Assembly (NCBI RefSeq): GCF_016841685.1
Contig: NZ_JAENYR010000003.1
Span: forward strand, 1-64,000
Direction of reading: 5' to 3'
Source: Thiohalomonas denitrificans
GTDB taxonomy: Bacteria > Pseudomonadota > Gammaproteobacteria > Thiohalomonadales > Thiohalomonadaceae
DNA length: 64,000 bases
Within the stretch, counting starts at the first letter, position 1; the number at the start of each line of letters is the position of its first letter. Made by a program: the position numbers and the translations under genes. This document shows positions 46,124-56,544 of this stretch, piece by piece. A model generated the notes under the pieces. The model had not been told where the DNA came from. It did not search any database and saw only the letters and a program-made list of their open reading frames with translations.

Positions 46124-46210
46124 CGGGGTGGGGAGATTTCCGTTGCTTGAAAAAGAGGGATACAGTACCAAATTATGGGTTACGACCGCCAGCGAGCGGG
46201 TGAGACAAGC

Positions 46211-46472
46211 AGGGTAAACGCATACTCACATTTTTTGATGCCGGCGAGCGAACTGAGTCCTTGTAGCAGGTACGCTGTGAATACGACCTACAGGGATGCA
46301 GGAAGCGAAGATTATGCAGGAGCAATCATCTTTCATCCGTGTACACTCGACGGCAGCATCCCTCGACAAGTGGGCTCCTGCATTGTCTGACACCGCCGTC
46401 CGTGGCGGCGTGCTGCCGACGACCTGCTATCAAGGACTTACACCGCTCGTTTTTAAGGATGCGGTTGCCCTG
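46211..46472. mobile_element. MITE-like element, copy 2
   Basis: Left end AGGGTAAACGCATACT and right end AGGATGCGGTTGCCCT match as inverted repeats at 13 of 16 positions. Interior strings gatgccggcgagcgaac, cgacctacagggatg, catctttcatccgtgtac and gctgccgacgacctgctatc are shared with copy 3. Flanking tgagacaag and tgaggcaag may be an eroded target duplication. It lies in the metG-apbC gap and has no coding potential. Confidence 0.75.
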
Positions 46473-46569
46473 ATGAGGCAAGGTGAGTGAACCTCTAGCC
46501 TTCGATCGTAGGACGTGGAAGAGGCAGAAGCCGCGAACCGATCACGGCTCAGACTTGGGGATAATCGCC

Positions 46570-46598
46570 CCTCAGGCCGCTACTACGCGGCCCTGAGG
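46570..46598. other. Strong hairpin in the metG-apbC gap
   Basis: CCTCAGGCCGC-tactac-GCGGCCCTGAGG is an 11-bp stem with one bulge. It lies upstream of the apbC promoter. There is no T-run; its role is unclear. Confidence 0.45.
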
Positions 46599-46650
46599 AA
46601 TATCGTTATTGTCGATAATCGCGGCAAAGGCTTCCGTACCGGCCGGTGGT

Positions 46651-46679
46651 TTGCGACACTAATGAATCTCTGCGATAAT
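46651..46679 (+). promoter_or_regulatory. Candidate apbC promoter
   Basis: TTGCGA (46651-46656), a 17-bp spacer and GATAAT (46674-46679) make a good sigma70 match. The predicted transcript start, near 46686, gives an untranslated leader of about 58 nt before apbC, including an AGGAGA ribosome site. Confidence 0.6.
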
Positions 46680-46743
46680 TTCCGATTGAATTACTCAGTT
46701 ATTATGTCCGGGCGCATGGCGCCGGCAAAAAACCCAGGAGAGA

Positions 46744-47841
46744 ATGATGGCACAGGTGTCGCAGTCGCAGGTTGAAGAGGCGCTCAAAGGCTACTCCGAT
46801 CCGTACCTTGAAAAGGACGTGGTCTCCGCCAGGGCCGTGAAAGACATCCAGATCGACGGCGGCAAGGTGAAAATCGTCGTCGAGTACGGTTTCCCGATGA
46901 ACGGCTACCGTGACGAGGTTTCCGGCAAGCTGAAGGGGCTTGTCGAACAGGTGGAGGGCGTTGATAGCGCCGAAATCGAGATCGATACCCGCATCGTCTC
47001 CCATGCTGCCCAGAAGGGTGTCAAGCACATCAAGGGCGTAAAGAACATCATCGCCGTCGCTTCCGGCAAGGGCGGCGTCGGCAAGTCCACCACTTCGGTG
47101 AATCTGGCGCTGGCGCTCGCCGCCGAAGGCGCTACCGTGGGTCTGCTGGATGCGGATATCTACGGCCCCAGCCAGCCGCGCATGCTCGGCGTTCACGACA
47201 AAAAGCCGGATTCGCCGGACGGCCATACCCTGGAACCCATCGTGAATCACGACATCCAGTCCATGTCCATCGGCTATCTGATCGACGAAGATACGCCGAT
47301 GATCTGGCGTGGCCCGATGGTGACGCAGGCCCTGGAGCAGCTGCTGAACGACACCAATTGGCGTGAAGTCGATTACCTGGTAATTGATCTGCCACCGGGT
47401 ACCGGTGATACGCAGCTGACCCTGGCGCAGAAGGTCCCGGTCTCGGGCTCGGTGATCGTCACCACCCCGCAGGATATCGCTCTGCTGGATGCCCGCAAGG
47501 CCTACAAGATGTTCGAGAAGGTAGAGGTGCCGGTGCTGGGCGTGGTGGAGAACATGTCCATCCACATCTGCTCCAATTGCGGCCACGAGGAACACATCTT
47601 CGGCGAGGGCGGCGGCCAGTCCATGGCGAAGGAGTATAACGTGAACTTCCTCGGTGCCCTGCCGCTGGACATCTCCATCCGTGAGGAGACCGACAGCGGC
47701 ACGCCGACCGTAGTGGCCCATCCCGACGGCCGGATTTCCCAGATCTACCGGGATATCGCTCGCAAGGTGGGTGCCAAGCTTGCCGGCCAGGCGAAGGATT
47801 ACAGCGCCCGTTTCCCGAAGATCGTCATCCAGAACGACTGA
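46744..47841 (+). CDS. apbC: Iron-sulfur cluster carrier ApbC (Mrp)
   Basis: P-loop scaffold/carrier delivering Fe-S clusters. The 365-residue protein has an N-terminal DUF59-like domain (VEEALKGYSDPYLEKDVVSA), a deviant Walker A GKGGVGKST, the LLDADIYGPSQPRMLG switch, and the cluster-binding CxxC in NMSIHICSNCGHEEHIFG. Two ATGs are adjacent (46744, 46747). AGGAGA gives the ribosome site. Divergence from metG is a conserved gammaproteobacterial arrangement, and its clients could include the Fe-S-rich Rnf and Ttr proteins. Confidence 0.95.
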   Translation: MMAQVSQSQVEEALKGYSDPYLEKDVVSARAVKDIQIDGGKVKIVVEYGFPMNGYRDEVSGKLKGLVEQVEGVDSAEIEIDTRIVSHAAQKGVKHIKGVKNIIAVASGKGGVGKSTTSVNLALALAAEGATVGLLDADIYGPSQPRMLGVHDKKPDSPDGHTLEPIVNHDIQSMSIGYLIDEDTPMIWRGPMVTQALEQLLNDTNWREVDYLVIDLPPGTGDTQLTLAQKVPVSGSVIVTTPQDIALLDARKAYKMFEKVEVPVLGVVENMSIHICSNCGHEEHIFGEGGGQSMAKEYNVNFLGALPLDISIREETDSGTPTVVAHPDGRISQIYRDIARKVGAKLAGQAKDYSARFPKIVIQND

Positions 47842-47867
47842 CACCGATCTGAAGCTAACGGCCTTAA

Positions 47868-47943
47868 CCACAGAGGGCACAGAGACACGGAGAACGGCCT
47901 GGTTGCGTGAAGGCCTCCGTGAACTCTGTGTTCTCTGTGGCTC
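47868..47943. repeat. ACCACAGAG palindrome after apbC
   Basis: accacagagggcacagagac and ctctgtgttctctgtggctc are inverted arms of a roughly 75-bp hairpin. It is a variant of the ACCGCAGAG family with A in place of G. Confidence 0.65.
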
Positions 47944-48059
47944 ATCCCTTTTGGGAACCATCTCCTCGCTCGCTCCCCGGGGTCAAAACTCAGGCTTGTC
48001 CGGGCTCCCCTTTTCCCTGTATCTTTGATGCCTTTCCCTTGGGCGTTTCAAATTTTCCC

Positions 48060-48626
48060 ATGAGCATCAAGTGCGACAAGTGGATCCGCCGCATGGCGGC
48101 AGAGCAGGGCATGATCGAGCCGTTCGAGGCCGGTCAGGTCCGGGAGGTGAACGGTAACCGGATCGTTTCCTACGGAACTTCCAGTTACGGCTATGACGTG
48201 CGCTGTGCCGATGAATTCAAGATCTTCACGAATATCAACTCGGCGATTGTCGATCCGAAAGGATTCGACGAGTCCAGCTTCGTCGACGTGAAGTCGGACG
48301 TCTGCATTATCCCGCCCAACTCCTTCGCACTGGCCCGCACGGTGGAGTATTTCCGCATTCCACGCAGCGTACTGACCATTTGCCTCGGTAAGTCGACCTA
48401 TGCGCGCTGCGGCATCATCGTCAACGTAACGCCATTGGAACCCGAGTGGCAGGGGCATGTGACCCTGGAATTCTCCAATACCACGCCGCTGCCGGCCAAG
48501 ATCTACGCCAACGAGGGCATTGCGCAGATGCTGTTTCTCGAATCGGATGAAGTATGCGAGACCTCCTACCTGGATCGAGGCGGCAAATACCAGGGACAGC
48601 GCGGTGTAACGCTGCCCGTCACCTGA
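48060..48626 (+). CDS. dcd: dCTP deaminase
   Basis: Deaminates dCTP to dUTP for thymidylate synthesis. The 188 residues match the family length: [15 protein letters not shown], the [16 protein letters not shown] segment, catalytic-site [28 protein letters not shown] (with the active Glu) and the C-terminal lid [10 protein letters not shown]. The start is the ATG at 48060; the longer ORF from 47907 runs through repeat DNA. It follows apbC on the same strand. Confidence 0.96.
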   Translation: MSIKCDKWIRRMAAEQGMIEPFEAGQVREVNGNRIVSYGTSSYGYDVRCADEFKIFTNINSAIVDPKGFDESSFVDVKSDVCIIPPNSFALARTVEYFRIPRSVLTICLGKSTYARCGIIVNVTPLEPEWQGHVTLEFSNTTPLPAKIYANEGIAQMLFLESDEVCETSYLDRGGKYQGQRGVTLPVT

Positions 48627-48660
48627 AGCGGCTTTCGACGCTAGGGCACTTCTATAAATT

Positions 48661-48728
48661 CGTCATTCCCGCGAAAGCGGGAATCCAGCCATTGATTTAC
48701 TGGGCTCCCGCTTTCGCGGGAGTGACAA
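48661..48728. repeat. Double palindrome CATTCCCGCGAAAGCGGGAATC
   Basis: cattcccgcgaaagcgggaa is a tight palindrome, and a second, ctcccgctttcgcgggag, follows after about 20 bp; the two are also inverted relative to each other. Such ATTCCCGC...GCGGGAAT repeats are widespread between genes in beta- and gammaproteobacteria. It lies between convergent dcd and the DUF3108 gene, where it could stop transcription from both sides. Confidence 0.7.
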
Positions 48729-48770
48729 AAAATGAATTTTTAGAGGTTCCCGGTAGACTGCGGGAGCGGA

Positions 48771-49472
48771 TTATTCCTGGCGTTCCAGTTTGGTGATATA
48801 ACTGGTGGCCGTGTAATCCTTCTTTTCCTGGACGAGCTGTACCAGCGTGTAGTCGAGCGCCGGAGCAACCCAGAGGGTGACATCCTCCCTTTGGACCTTC
48901 AGTGTCTGATAGGTACCGAGAGGGGTCTCCAACTGCTCCTGCCCGATCACATCGAACCGATAGGTCTTGATCTCTCCCCGATCGGCGAAGGTGTACTCGA
49001 GGTGCTTCTCCCCCTCCGAGAGGTCGCGCTCAAGTGCGACCTGGTATAGCAGCTTGTCGAGAATCCCCGGTCGCACGGCCACCTTCGTCTCTTTACCTTC
49101 GCGGAGATAGGTGACGACCTCTTCCTTCCAGTCGAAGCGCATGCGCTCGACAGAGTCGTCATTGCCGCCCGTGTGTTTCGCCTGAAAGTCCAGGGGGATG
49201 AGGGTGCTATTCTGAGAGCGCCAAAGGCTCCTTTCGGTAAGTCGGTGATCCTTGAAAAGGGCAACCAGCCCTGTGGTGTAGAGCGATGACTCCATCAACC
49301 AGGTATCGTCGGGGCGCTTCTCGAGTTTGCGGGTCATTTCGCCAACCTTGAGTCCGTTGGCATGAACCGTGTACAGGGCCTCGTAGGGCTCGGGCGCATA
49401 AGTGGGCTTGGCCCCGGCGGGACTCGCCAGCAGTGCCACCAACAGAGCCGTCGTCAAAGCAAAATATGCCAC
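48771..49472 (-). CDS. DUF3108 exported protein
   Basis: An exported protein of about 233 residues with a signal peptide (AYFALTTALLVALLASPAGAKP) and a DUF3108 beta-rich domain (EALYTVHANGLKVGEMTRKLEKR, SLWRSQNSTLIPLDFQAKHTGG). The function is unknown. The start is uncertain: no ATG lies between the MITE and the signal peptide, so GTG at 49472 or TTG at 49484 must serve; the ORF-track start at 49718 reads through the MITE. It follows purN on the same strand, with MITE copy 3 between them. Confidence 0.8.
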   Translation of the reverse strand: MAYFALTTALLVALLASPAGAKPTYAPEPYEALYTVHANGLKVGEMTRKLEKRPDDTWLMESSLYTTGLVALFKDHRLTERSLWRSQNSTLIPLDFQAKHTGGNDDSVERMRFDWKEEVVTYLREGKETKVAVRPGILDKLLYQVALERDLSEGEKHLEYTFADRGEIKTYRFDVIGQEQLETPLGTYQTLKVQREDVTLWVAPALDYTLVQLVQEKKDYTATSYITKLERQE

Positions 49473-49518
49473 GTTCAGGGTCAACTCCCATTTGAGGTCC
49501 AACTCGGGTTGTATCACA

Positions 49519-49790
49519 GGGTAACCGCATACTCCCACTTTTGATGCCGGCGAGCGAACCAAGTCCTTGATAGCCGGTACGCTCTGAATACGACCTACAG
49601 GGATGTAGGAAGTGAAGATTTTGCAGGAGCGATCATCTTTCATCCGTGTACGCTCGACGGCAATATCCCTCGACAAGTGTGCTCCTGCATTGTCGAACAC
49701 CGCCATTCCCATTCCCATTCCCGGCGGCGTGCTGCCGACGACCTGCTATCAAGGACTTACACCGCTCGCTTCAAAGTATGAGGTTGCCCT
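49519..49790. mobile_element. MITE-like element, copy 3, with target duplication
   Basis: Ends AGGGTAACCGCATACT (from 49518) and AGTATGAGGTTGCCCT are inverted repeats at 14 of 16 positions. The 13-bp string GGGTTGTATCACA occurs directly on both flanks (49506-49518 and 49791-49803), as expected of a 12-13-bp target duplication. The interior matches copy 2. A short ccattcccattcccattccc run is unique to this copy. It separates purN from the DUF3108 gene. Confidence 0.8.
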
Positions 49791-49884
49791 GGGTTGTATC
49801 ACATCTCCGACAACCCGTCCGGTATTTAGGCTACGGGTTCATGAATGGTTCCGATTCGGCCGTAGATTATCCTGCCGGTCGCTG

Positions 49885-50517
49885 CTAATCACGCTGAAGT
49901 GCGGGCTGTCCATCCAGCAGGGCATGTCCGTTCTCGAGCTTGAGTCGTCCCTCCGCGAACCAGCGAATGGCCCGGGGATAGATCCGGTGCTCCTGTTCCA
50001 GGACCCGCGATGCGAGGTCCTCCGGGCTGTCGTCAGGCGATACCGGGACTCGGGCTTGAAGGATAATGGGCCCGGCGTCCAGCTCCGGGGTGACGAAGTG
50101 TACCGAGGCGCCATGTTCGGCATCACCCGCTTCGAGGCAACGGCTATGGGTATTGAGTCCCCGGTGTCTGGGGAGCAGTGAGGGGTGGATATTGAGCATT
50201 CGGCCCTGGTAGTGGCGAACGAAATCATCGCCGAGAATGCGCATAAACCCGGCCAGCACTACCAGTTCCGGATTAAAACCGTCGATGCACTTCATCAGTG
50301 CGGCATCGTAACTGTCGCGATCGGTAAACTGCCGATGCTCGACCACTTCGGTCGGAATATCCGCACGGCGGGCCCGCTCCAGGCCGAACGCATCGGCCCT
50401 ATTGCTGATGACGGCCCGGATTTCCACGGGCAGATCGGCCCGGGCGGCGTCGATGATGGACTGCAGATTGGTGCCACCTCCAGAGAGTAGTACCACAATG
50501 GGCAGCTTTGCACTCAT
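49885..50517 (-). CDS. purN: Phosphoribosylglycinamide formyltransferase
   Basis: Third step of purine synthesis, formylating GAR with 10-formyl-THF. The 210-residue protein has [29 protein letters not shown], the catalytic [16 protein letters not shown] and [10 protein letters not shown] with the catalytic Asp. The start is the ATG overlapping the purM stop; the ORF-track start at 50706 lies inside purM. The loop [13 protein letters not shown] differs slightly from the usual GLHTHQRALEAGD. Confidence 0.96.
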   Translation of the reverse strand: MSAKLPIVVLLSGGGTNLQSIIDAARADLPVEIRAVISNRADAFGLERARRADIPTEVVEHRQFTDRDSYDAALMKCIDGFNPELVVLAGFMRILGDDFVRHYQGRMLNIHPSLLPRHRGLNTHSRCLEAGDAEHGASVHFVTPELDAGPIILQARVPVSPDDSPEDLASRVLEQEHRIYPRAIRWFAEGRLKLENGHALLDGQPALQRD

Positions 50518-51569
50518 CGAATCACGACCCGCTCTCCGCTGCCCGCCTCGATATGACCGATGATCATGGCTTCTTCTCCCACCTCGCGAAGCCGTTCGGC
50601 AGCGAGTTGTGCCTGTCCACCGGGCACGCAGATTGCCATGCCTATGCCGCAGTTGAAGGTGCGATACATCTCTTCGTCGCCGATACTGCCCGTACTCTGG
50701 AGCCAATCGAATATGGCGGGGCGAGTCCAGCTGGCGGCGTCGATGATGGCCTGCGTCTCTTCCGGTAGCACCCGGGGCAGGTTCTCCGTGAGGCCGCCTC
50801 CGGTGATGTGGGCCAGGGCGTGGACTTCAATATCCGCATCCTGAAACAACTTCAGTAGCGGCTTGATGTAAATCCGCGTCGGCTCCAGCAGGACCTCACC
50901 GATGAGTCGGCCACCAAAATCGGCGTCGAGCCCGGTACCGCTCACCTCGAGCACCTTGCGAATCAGCGAGTAGCCGTTGGAGTGGGGACCGGAGGAGGCA
51001 AGTCCGATAATCGCATCTCCTTCTGCAACCCTGCTGCCATCAATGATTTCGCTCTTTTCGACCACGCCGACGCAGAACCCGGCCAAATCGTAGTCTTCGC
51101 CCTGGTACATACCGGGCATTTCCGCCGTTTCGCCGCCGGTCAGGGCGGCACCGGCCTGTGCGCAGCCGGCGGCGATCCCTTTCACCACGTCAGCCGCGGC
51201 ATCCACGTTGAGGCGGCCGGTCGCGTAGTAATCCAGGAAAAACAGCGGCTCGGCACCCTGGACGATAAGGTCGTTGACGCACATGGCCACCAGATCGATG
51301 CCGATGGTGTCGTGCTTGTTCAACTCCATTGCCAGCTTGAGCTTGGTGCCCACGCCATCGGTACCGGCCACCAGCACCGGATTGCGGTAGCGATCGAGCG
51401 GAACCTCGAACAGGGCACCGAAACCGCCCAGGCCGCTCAGAACGCCGGGTCGTAAGGTACTTTTGGCGAACGGCTTGATGCGTTCGACCAGGGTATTGCC
51501 AGCGTCGATGTCGACGCCGGCATCACGATAGCTGAGGCCTTGTGGGCCGGTTTTTGGGTCGCTGCTCAC
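50514..51569 (-). CDS. purM: Phosphoribosylformylglycinamidine cyclo-ligase
   Basis: AIR synthetase, fifth step of purine synthesis. The 351 residues carry [34 protein letters not shown] (ATP-binding), [21 protein letters not shown] and [16 protein letters not shown]. The start codon is GTG. It overlaps purN by four bases and is divergent from the DUF2066 gene, a common gammaproteobacterial layout. Confidence 0.97.
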   Translation of the reverse strand: MSSDPKTGPQGLSYRDAGVDIDAGNTLVERIKPFAKSTLRPGVLSGLGGFGALFEVPLDRYRNPVLVAGTDGVGTKLKLAMELNKHDTIGIDLVAMCVNDLIVQGAEPLFFLDYYATGRLNVDAAADVVKGIAAGCAQAGAALTGGETAEMPGMYQGEDYDLAGFCVGVVEKSEIIDGSRVAEGDAIIGLASSGPHSNGYSLIRKVLEVSGTGLDADFGGRLIGEVLLEPTRIYIKPLLKLFQDADIEVHALAHITGGGLTENLPRVLPEETQAIIDAASWTRPAIFDWLQSTGSIGDEEMYRTFNCGIGMAICVPGGQAQLAAERLREVGEEAMIIGHIEAGSGERVVIR

Positions 51570-51690
51570 TGGGGAATCCTGAGTCGGTTGAGAAAGAGGG
51601 CCTGCGAGTCTATTTTACCAGTCCCGCCGTGGGCTTGGAATCGGCTCTATTTGCTTGACTTGCTGCAGTTACTCGCATAGTTTGCGCCGG

Positions 51691-52848
51691 ATGATGCGGT
51701 TACGTGTATTTCTTTTTTCTCTATCACTTTTTCTGCCCGGGATCGATGTCCTGGCGGGGGAGCACCTCGGTTTCTACGAGGCCGAGGTGCCCGTGGCTAA
51801 TCAAAGCCGCGCTGCGCGACAGGATGCCACTGCCCGTGCCCTGGCCCAGGTCCTGGTGAAGGTGAGTGGCTCCGGTCAGGCCGAAAACAGGACTCCGGCC
51901 AAAGTCGCCAAGTACGTTCAGCAGTATCGTTATCGGCAATCACCCTCGACCGATGAACTCGTCCTGTGGGTCCGCTTTGACGCTCGGGCAGTCGACGACC
52001 TGTTGCGGGATCAGGACATTTCCGTATGGGGCGCCGCCCGTCCTGTCACGCTGGTCTGGCTCGCGGTAGAGCACGGTGGGAATCGTGAACTGGTGGGCAC
52101 CAATGACGAAGGCGTCGCCCGCGACATGCTGACCACTACTGGAGAGCGCCGCGGGTTGCCGGTGCGCCTGCCGCTGCTGGATCTGGCCGAGCAGTCACGG
52201 GTCAGACCGGCGGATATCTGGGGTGACTTCCATCAGCCCATTGTGGAAATCTCCGAACGCTACGACCCCCAGGCAGTGCTGGTCGGCAGGCTCTATCCAC
52301 TGCGAGGTTCCCGCTGGGCGGTGCGCTGGTCGCTGTATCAGGGAGACACGACTTTCCGCTGGAGCGGAGAGAGCGAAGATCAACGGTCATTGGTGGCCCT
52401 GGGGATCGAAGGGGCAGCGGATCGGTTGTCTGCAGCCTTTTCCAGCTTACACGAAGGGATGCCGGGCGACCGACTGGAACTGGATGTGGCCGGGATAGTC
52501 GACTTGGAGGGATTACAGCGGGCCCTGGGTTACCTGACCGGTCTCAACATCATTGCCGATATCGATGTGGTCCGGGTGGAGGCCGATACGGTGGGCTTTA
52601 GTCTGCAAGTGGATGGCGGCACAGAGAGGCTGGTGAACACGCTTTCTCTCGGTGACGTGTTGACGTCAGTCGCAGCGCCACAAGCACGAACAGCGCCACA
52701 AGTAAGAATAGCGCCACAGCCTGGAATAGCGCCACAGCCTGGAATAGCGCCGCAGTCAAGAATGAAGCCCGAACGGGAACAGGTAGGATTCGAAACAGAC
52801 GCAGAACAAGGAAGCCGTAGGGCCTTGCTCTACCGTCTGGTGCCGTGA
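51691..52848 (+). CDS. DUF2066 exported protein
   Basis: A 385-residue protein with a signal peptide (FLFSLSLFLPGIDVLAGE) and the DUF2066 region (YEAEVPVANQSRAARQDATARALAQVLVKVSG). The function is unknown; the family is consistently found next to purM in gammaproteobacteria. The ATG at 51691 precedes the signal peptide. Near the C-terminus five 18-bp repeats encode (A-P-Q-x-x-I/T) units. The stop overlaps the GTG start of the next gene. Confidence 0.85.
   Translation: MMRLRVFLFSLSLFLPGIDVLAGEHLGFYEAEVPVANQSRAARQDATARALAQVLVKVSGSGQAENRTPAKVAKYVQQYRYRQSPSTDELVLWVRFDARAVDDLLRDQDISVWGAARPVTLVWLAVEHGGNRELVGTNDEGVARDMLTTTGERRGLPVRLPLLDLAEQSRVRPADIWGDFHQPIVEISERYDPQAVLVGRLYPLRGSRWAVRWSLYQGDTTFRWSGESEDQRSLVALGIEGAADRLSAAFSSLHEGMPGDRLELDVAGIVDLEGLQRALGYLTGLNIIADIDVVRVEADTVGFSLQVDGGTERLVNTLSLGDVLTSVAAPQARTAPQVRIAPQPGIAPQPGIAPQSRMKPEREQVGFETDAEQGSRRALLYRLVP
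52675..52764 (+). repeat. Five 18-bp minisatellite units in the DUF2066 gene
   Basis: Units such as gcgccacagcctggaata repeat at 52675, 52693, 52711, 52729 and 52747; units three and four are identical. Eighteen bp keeps the reading frame, so copy number could vary without a frameshift. Confidence 0.85.
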
Positions 52849-53414
52849 GTCCGAAGGCTATACCCAATCTCATCACGCTTTTTCGAATACTGCTCGTCAT
52901 TCCGCTGATCGGGTTACTCATTAATCGGCAATACGGCATGGTCCTGGGGCTGTTCGCAGTCGCCGGGGCTTCCGATGCGCTGGACGGCTTTCTGGCAAGG
53001 CGCTTCGGGTGGTCGAGCCGGCTGGGAGCGCTACTCGATCCGCTGGCCGACAAACTCTTGATGGTCTCTTCTTATATCACGATGGGCCTGCTCGGCATGC
53101 TTCCGGCCTGGCTGGTGATCCTGGTTATTCTCCGCGATATCGTCATCGTCAGTGGGGCGACGGCCTACCAGTTCTTGATAGGGCGGGTGGAAATGGAACC
53201 CACCCTTATTAGCAAGGCCAATACGGCGCTTCAGGTGCTGCTGGTATTATTGGTACTTTTTTCCCTCGCAATGCAGGCGCTGCCCGAAGCGATGATCGAC
53301 GGGATGGTTCTGGCCGTGGCCGTTACGACCGTCTGGAGTGGGCTTAAATACGTCGGAATTTGGGGAAGGCGTGCACATTACCTCTACTCGAGTGAACGCA
53401 AGGGAGTTCGATGA
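52845..53414 (+). CDS. CDP-alcohol phosphatidyltransferase family protein
   Basis: A 189-residue membrane enzyme with the family active site DALDGFLARRFGWSSRLGALLDPLADK, matching D-x2-D-G-x2-A-R-x8-G-x3-D-x3-D. It probably makes phosphatidylglycerophosphate or a related phospholipid (PgsA-like), but the substrate alcohol is not determined. It has about five helices. The GTG start overlaps the DUF2066 stop, and its own stop overlaps perM, so the four genes DUF2066-pgsA-like-perM-hda form one operon. Confidence 0.88.
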   Translation: MSPKAIPNLITLFRILLVIPLIGLLINRQYGMVLGLFAVAGASDALDGFLARRFGWSSRLGALLDPLADKLLMVSSYITMGLLGMLPAWLVILVILRDIVIVSGATAYQFLIGRVEMEPTLISKANTALQVLLVLLVLFSLAMQALPEAMIDGMVLAVAVTTVWSGLKYVGIWGRRAHYLYSSERKGVR

Positions 53415-54478
53415 CGGAATCGCAAAAGTGGTACCGGCTCGCTGCGCTGGCGGCGGGTGGGTATTTACTTTACCTGCTGTCCCCGGTCCTGACGCCATTC
53501 GTGGCAGGGGCGGTATTGGCTTATATTGGTGATCCGGTCGTCGATCGTCTGGAGAGCCGTGGTCTGTCACGTTTACTCTCGGTGGTCCTGGTATTCGTAG
53601 TGCTGCTGGCCGCTATTTTTGCGCTGATGCTGGTGCTTATTCCACTGCTCGAACGGCAGATCGTGCTCTTTATATCGAAGCTGCCCACCTACATCGACTG
53701 GGTGCAAAGGGAGGGTCTGCCGGCGCTTGGAGCCCTGCTGGGTATCGACTTGGGCGGGCTCGAATTGGGTGCACTGAAAACGGCGGTCAGTGACTACTGG
53801 CAACAGGCCGCCAGTTCGGCTCGCGGGGTGGTTAGCGCGCTCTCCCGTTCCGGGGCTACGCTGCTTGGCTGGCTGGCCAATCTCATCCTCATTCCGGTGG
53901 TGACCTTTTACCTGTTACGTGACTGGGACGTGATGGTGGGTCGAATACGGGAGCTGCTGCCGCGCCGTTTCGAGCCGGATGTCGTCCGCCTGGCCCGCGC
54001 CTCCGACGAGGTGCTGGGGGCCTTCTTCCGCGGGCAACTGATCGTGATGCTCGCGCTGGGATTTATCTATTCACTGGGGCTTTCGCTGGTGGGGTTGGAG
54101 CTGGCCCTGCTGATCGGTGTGCTGGCCGGGCTCGTCAGTTTTGTGCCCTACCTGGGCTTTATCGTCGGCATCATGGCGGCCGGCATCGCGGCCATAATGC
54201 AGTTTCAGGATGCCGTGCACCTGTTGTACGTGGTGGCCGTATTCGGAGTGGGTCAGGCTATCGAGGGCATGGTACTGCAGCCGCTGTTGCTCGGTGAACG
54301 CATCGGCCTGCATCCGGTGGCGGTGATCTTCGCGGTCATGGCCGGAGCCCAGCTGTTTGGATTTATCGGCGTGCTGCTGGCATTGCCGGTGGCCGCCATT
54401 GTGATGGTCCTCCTGCGTTATGCCCATGAACATTACATGGACAGCGAGCTGTTCAATCAATCAACGGATCGATCGTGA
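53411..54478 (+). CDS. AI-2E family transporter (PerM-type)
   Basis: A 355-residue membrane protein with about eight helices and the family arrangement: two N-terminal helices, a long amphipathic stretch (LPTYIDWVQREGLPALGALLG), LPRRFEPDVVRLARASDEVLGAFFRGQL, and the VSFVPYLGFIVGIMAAGIAA signature. The role is probably transport or permeation of an unknown solute; autoinducer export is only one proposal for the family. It overlaps both neighbours by four bases. This is the intact relative of the broken gene at 35711. Confidence 0.88.
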   Translation: MTESQKWYRLAALAAGGYLLYLLSPVLTPFVAGAVLAYIGDPVVDRLESRGLSRLLSVVLVFVVLLAAIFALMLVLIPLLERQIVLFISKLPTYIDWVQREGLPALGALLGIDLGGLELGALKTAVSDYWQQAASSARGVVSALSRSGATLLGWLANLILIPVVTFYLLRDWDVMVGRIRELLPRRFEPDVVRLARASDEVLGAFFRGQLIVMLALGFIYSLGLSLVGLELALLIGVLAGLVSFVPYLGFIVGIMAAGIAAIMQFQDAVHLLYVVAVFGVGQAIEGMVLQPLLLGERIGLHPVAVIFAVMAGAQLFGFIGVLLALPVAAIVMVLLRYAHEHYMDSELFNQSTDRS

Positions 54479-55150
54479 GCGCTCAACTGCCGCTCGGGAT
54501 CGGATTGCGCGACGGAGCGACCTTCGATAATTTCTTTGCCGGCCCCAATACGGAGGTCGTTGTTCAGCTCGAGAGGGGGGATGAGCCTTTCCTGTTTCTC
54601 TGGGGCAGCAGCAGCAGCGGCCGCAGCCATCTGCTGCAGGCAGCCTGTCAAGGGATGAGTGGCGGGGGTGGCGGTGCCGTCTATCTGCCACTTTCCGACA
54701 ACGTAGAACTTGCGCCGGAGATGCTGGAGGGGCTGGAAACCATGGCCCTGGTGGCTGTCGATGACCTTCAGCAGGTGGCGGGAGATACCGAGTGGGAGCT
54801 TGGCCTGTTCCACCTCTATAACCGGGCCCGGGAGAGTGGCTGCCGGATTATCGTGGCGGCCGATGCCCCGCCGGGGGCCTTAGGTATTTTGCTGCCCGAC
54901 CTGCGTTCGCGCCTCGGTTGGGGACCGGTCTATCAACTGCTGCCGCTCGCCGACGGCGACAAGCGCACCGCCCTGCAGTTGCGCGCCCGCCGCAGGGGGA
55001 TGGCGCTTTCGGACGAGGTGGCCAACTATATTCTGCAACGCAGCCCACGGGACCTGCATTCGCTGTTTTCGATGCTTGAACACCTGGACCGCGCCTCGCT
55101 CGCTGCCCAGCGGCGGCTCACCATCCCTTTCGTCCGCGAACAGCTGGCGG

Positions 55151-55164
<14 letters not shown>
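54475..55164 (+). CDS. hda: Hda, regulatory inactivator of DnaA
   Basis: AAA+ protein that, bound to the DNA-loaded sliding clamp, stimulates ATP hydrolysis by DnaA. The 229 residues start with the clamp-binding motif AQLPLGIGL, then FLFLWGSSSSGRSHLLQA (a degenerate Walker A), ALVAVDDLQQVAG (Walker B) and an arginine-finger region PDLRSRLGWG. The C-terminal lid reads RSPRDLHSLFSMLEHLDRASL. The start is GTG overlapping perM. Its 3' end overlaps the convergent DUF2069 gene by 14 bases. Confidence 0.94.
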
Positions 55165-56223
<1,059 letters not shown>

Positions 56224-56283
56224 TTACGTGTCGAGATGGTCGATTGTAGCGTTTCAGCCGGAGTCGGGGTGATACTTTTCACC

Positions 56284-56315
56284 TTGACAGTTTTTTCAAT
56301 TCGGTGTTAGTTTGG
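56284..56315 (+). promoter_or_regulatory. Candidate promoter with shared CGGTGNTAGTTTGG element
   Basis: TTGACA (56284-56289), 18 bp, then TAGTTT within cggtgttagtttgg (56302-56315). The same 14-mer, with one changed base and a TTGACG box at similar spacing, precedes the next lipoprotein gene. The rest of the 438-bp gap between wrbA and the lipoprotein gene shows no gene, though TATAAT occurs near 56205. Confidence 0.45.
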
Positions 56316-56544
56316 ACTTATCCTAGCAGAAACAAGAGTGTACGGTGATTTTGAGCTCTCGAGCAAGGAGCGTCCGGCCTCAGCCTGCTGTTCGTTCCCG
56401 TTCCCAATCGGGCAGCTATCATCCAGTGCCCGAATACGATATCTTCGCGCGAGATGTTAGGGAAACAGAATGACTATGCGTATAAGATACTGCGACCCGA
56501 ACCTGCGGAATTTGGAAGGCTCTCGGAACGGCACCCGTTTGTGG

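Noticed and set aside
46515-46775. 86-aa plus-strand ORF before apbC
   Set aside because: It overlaps the apbC promoter and start and has no family pattern.
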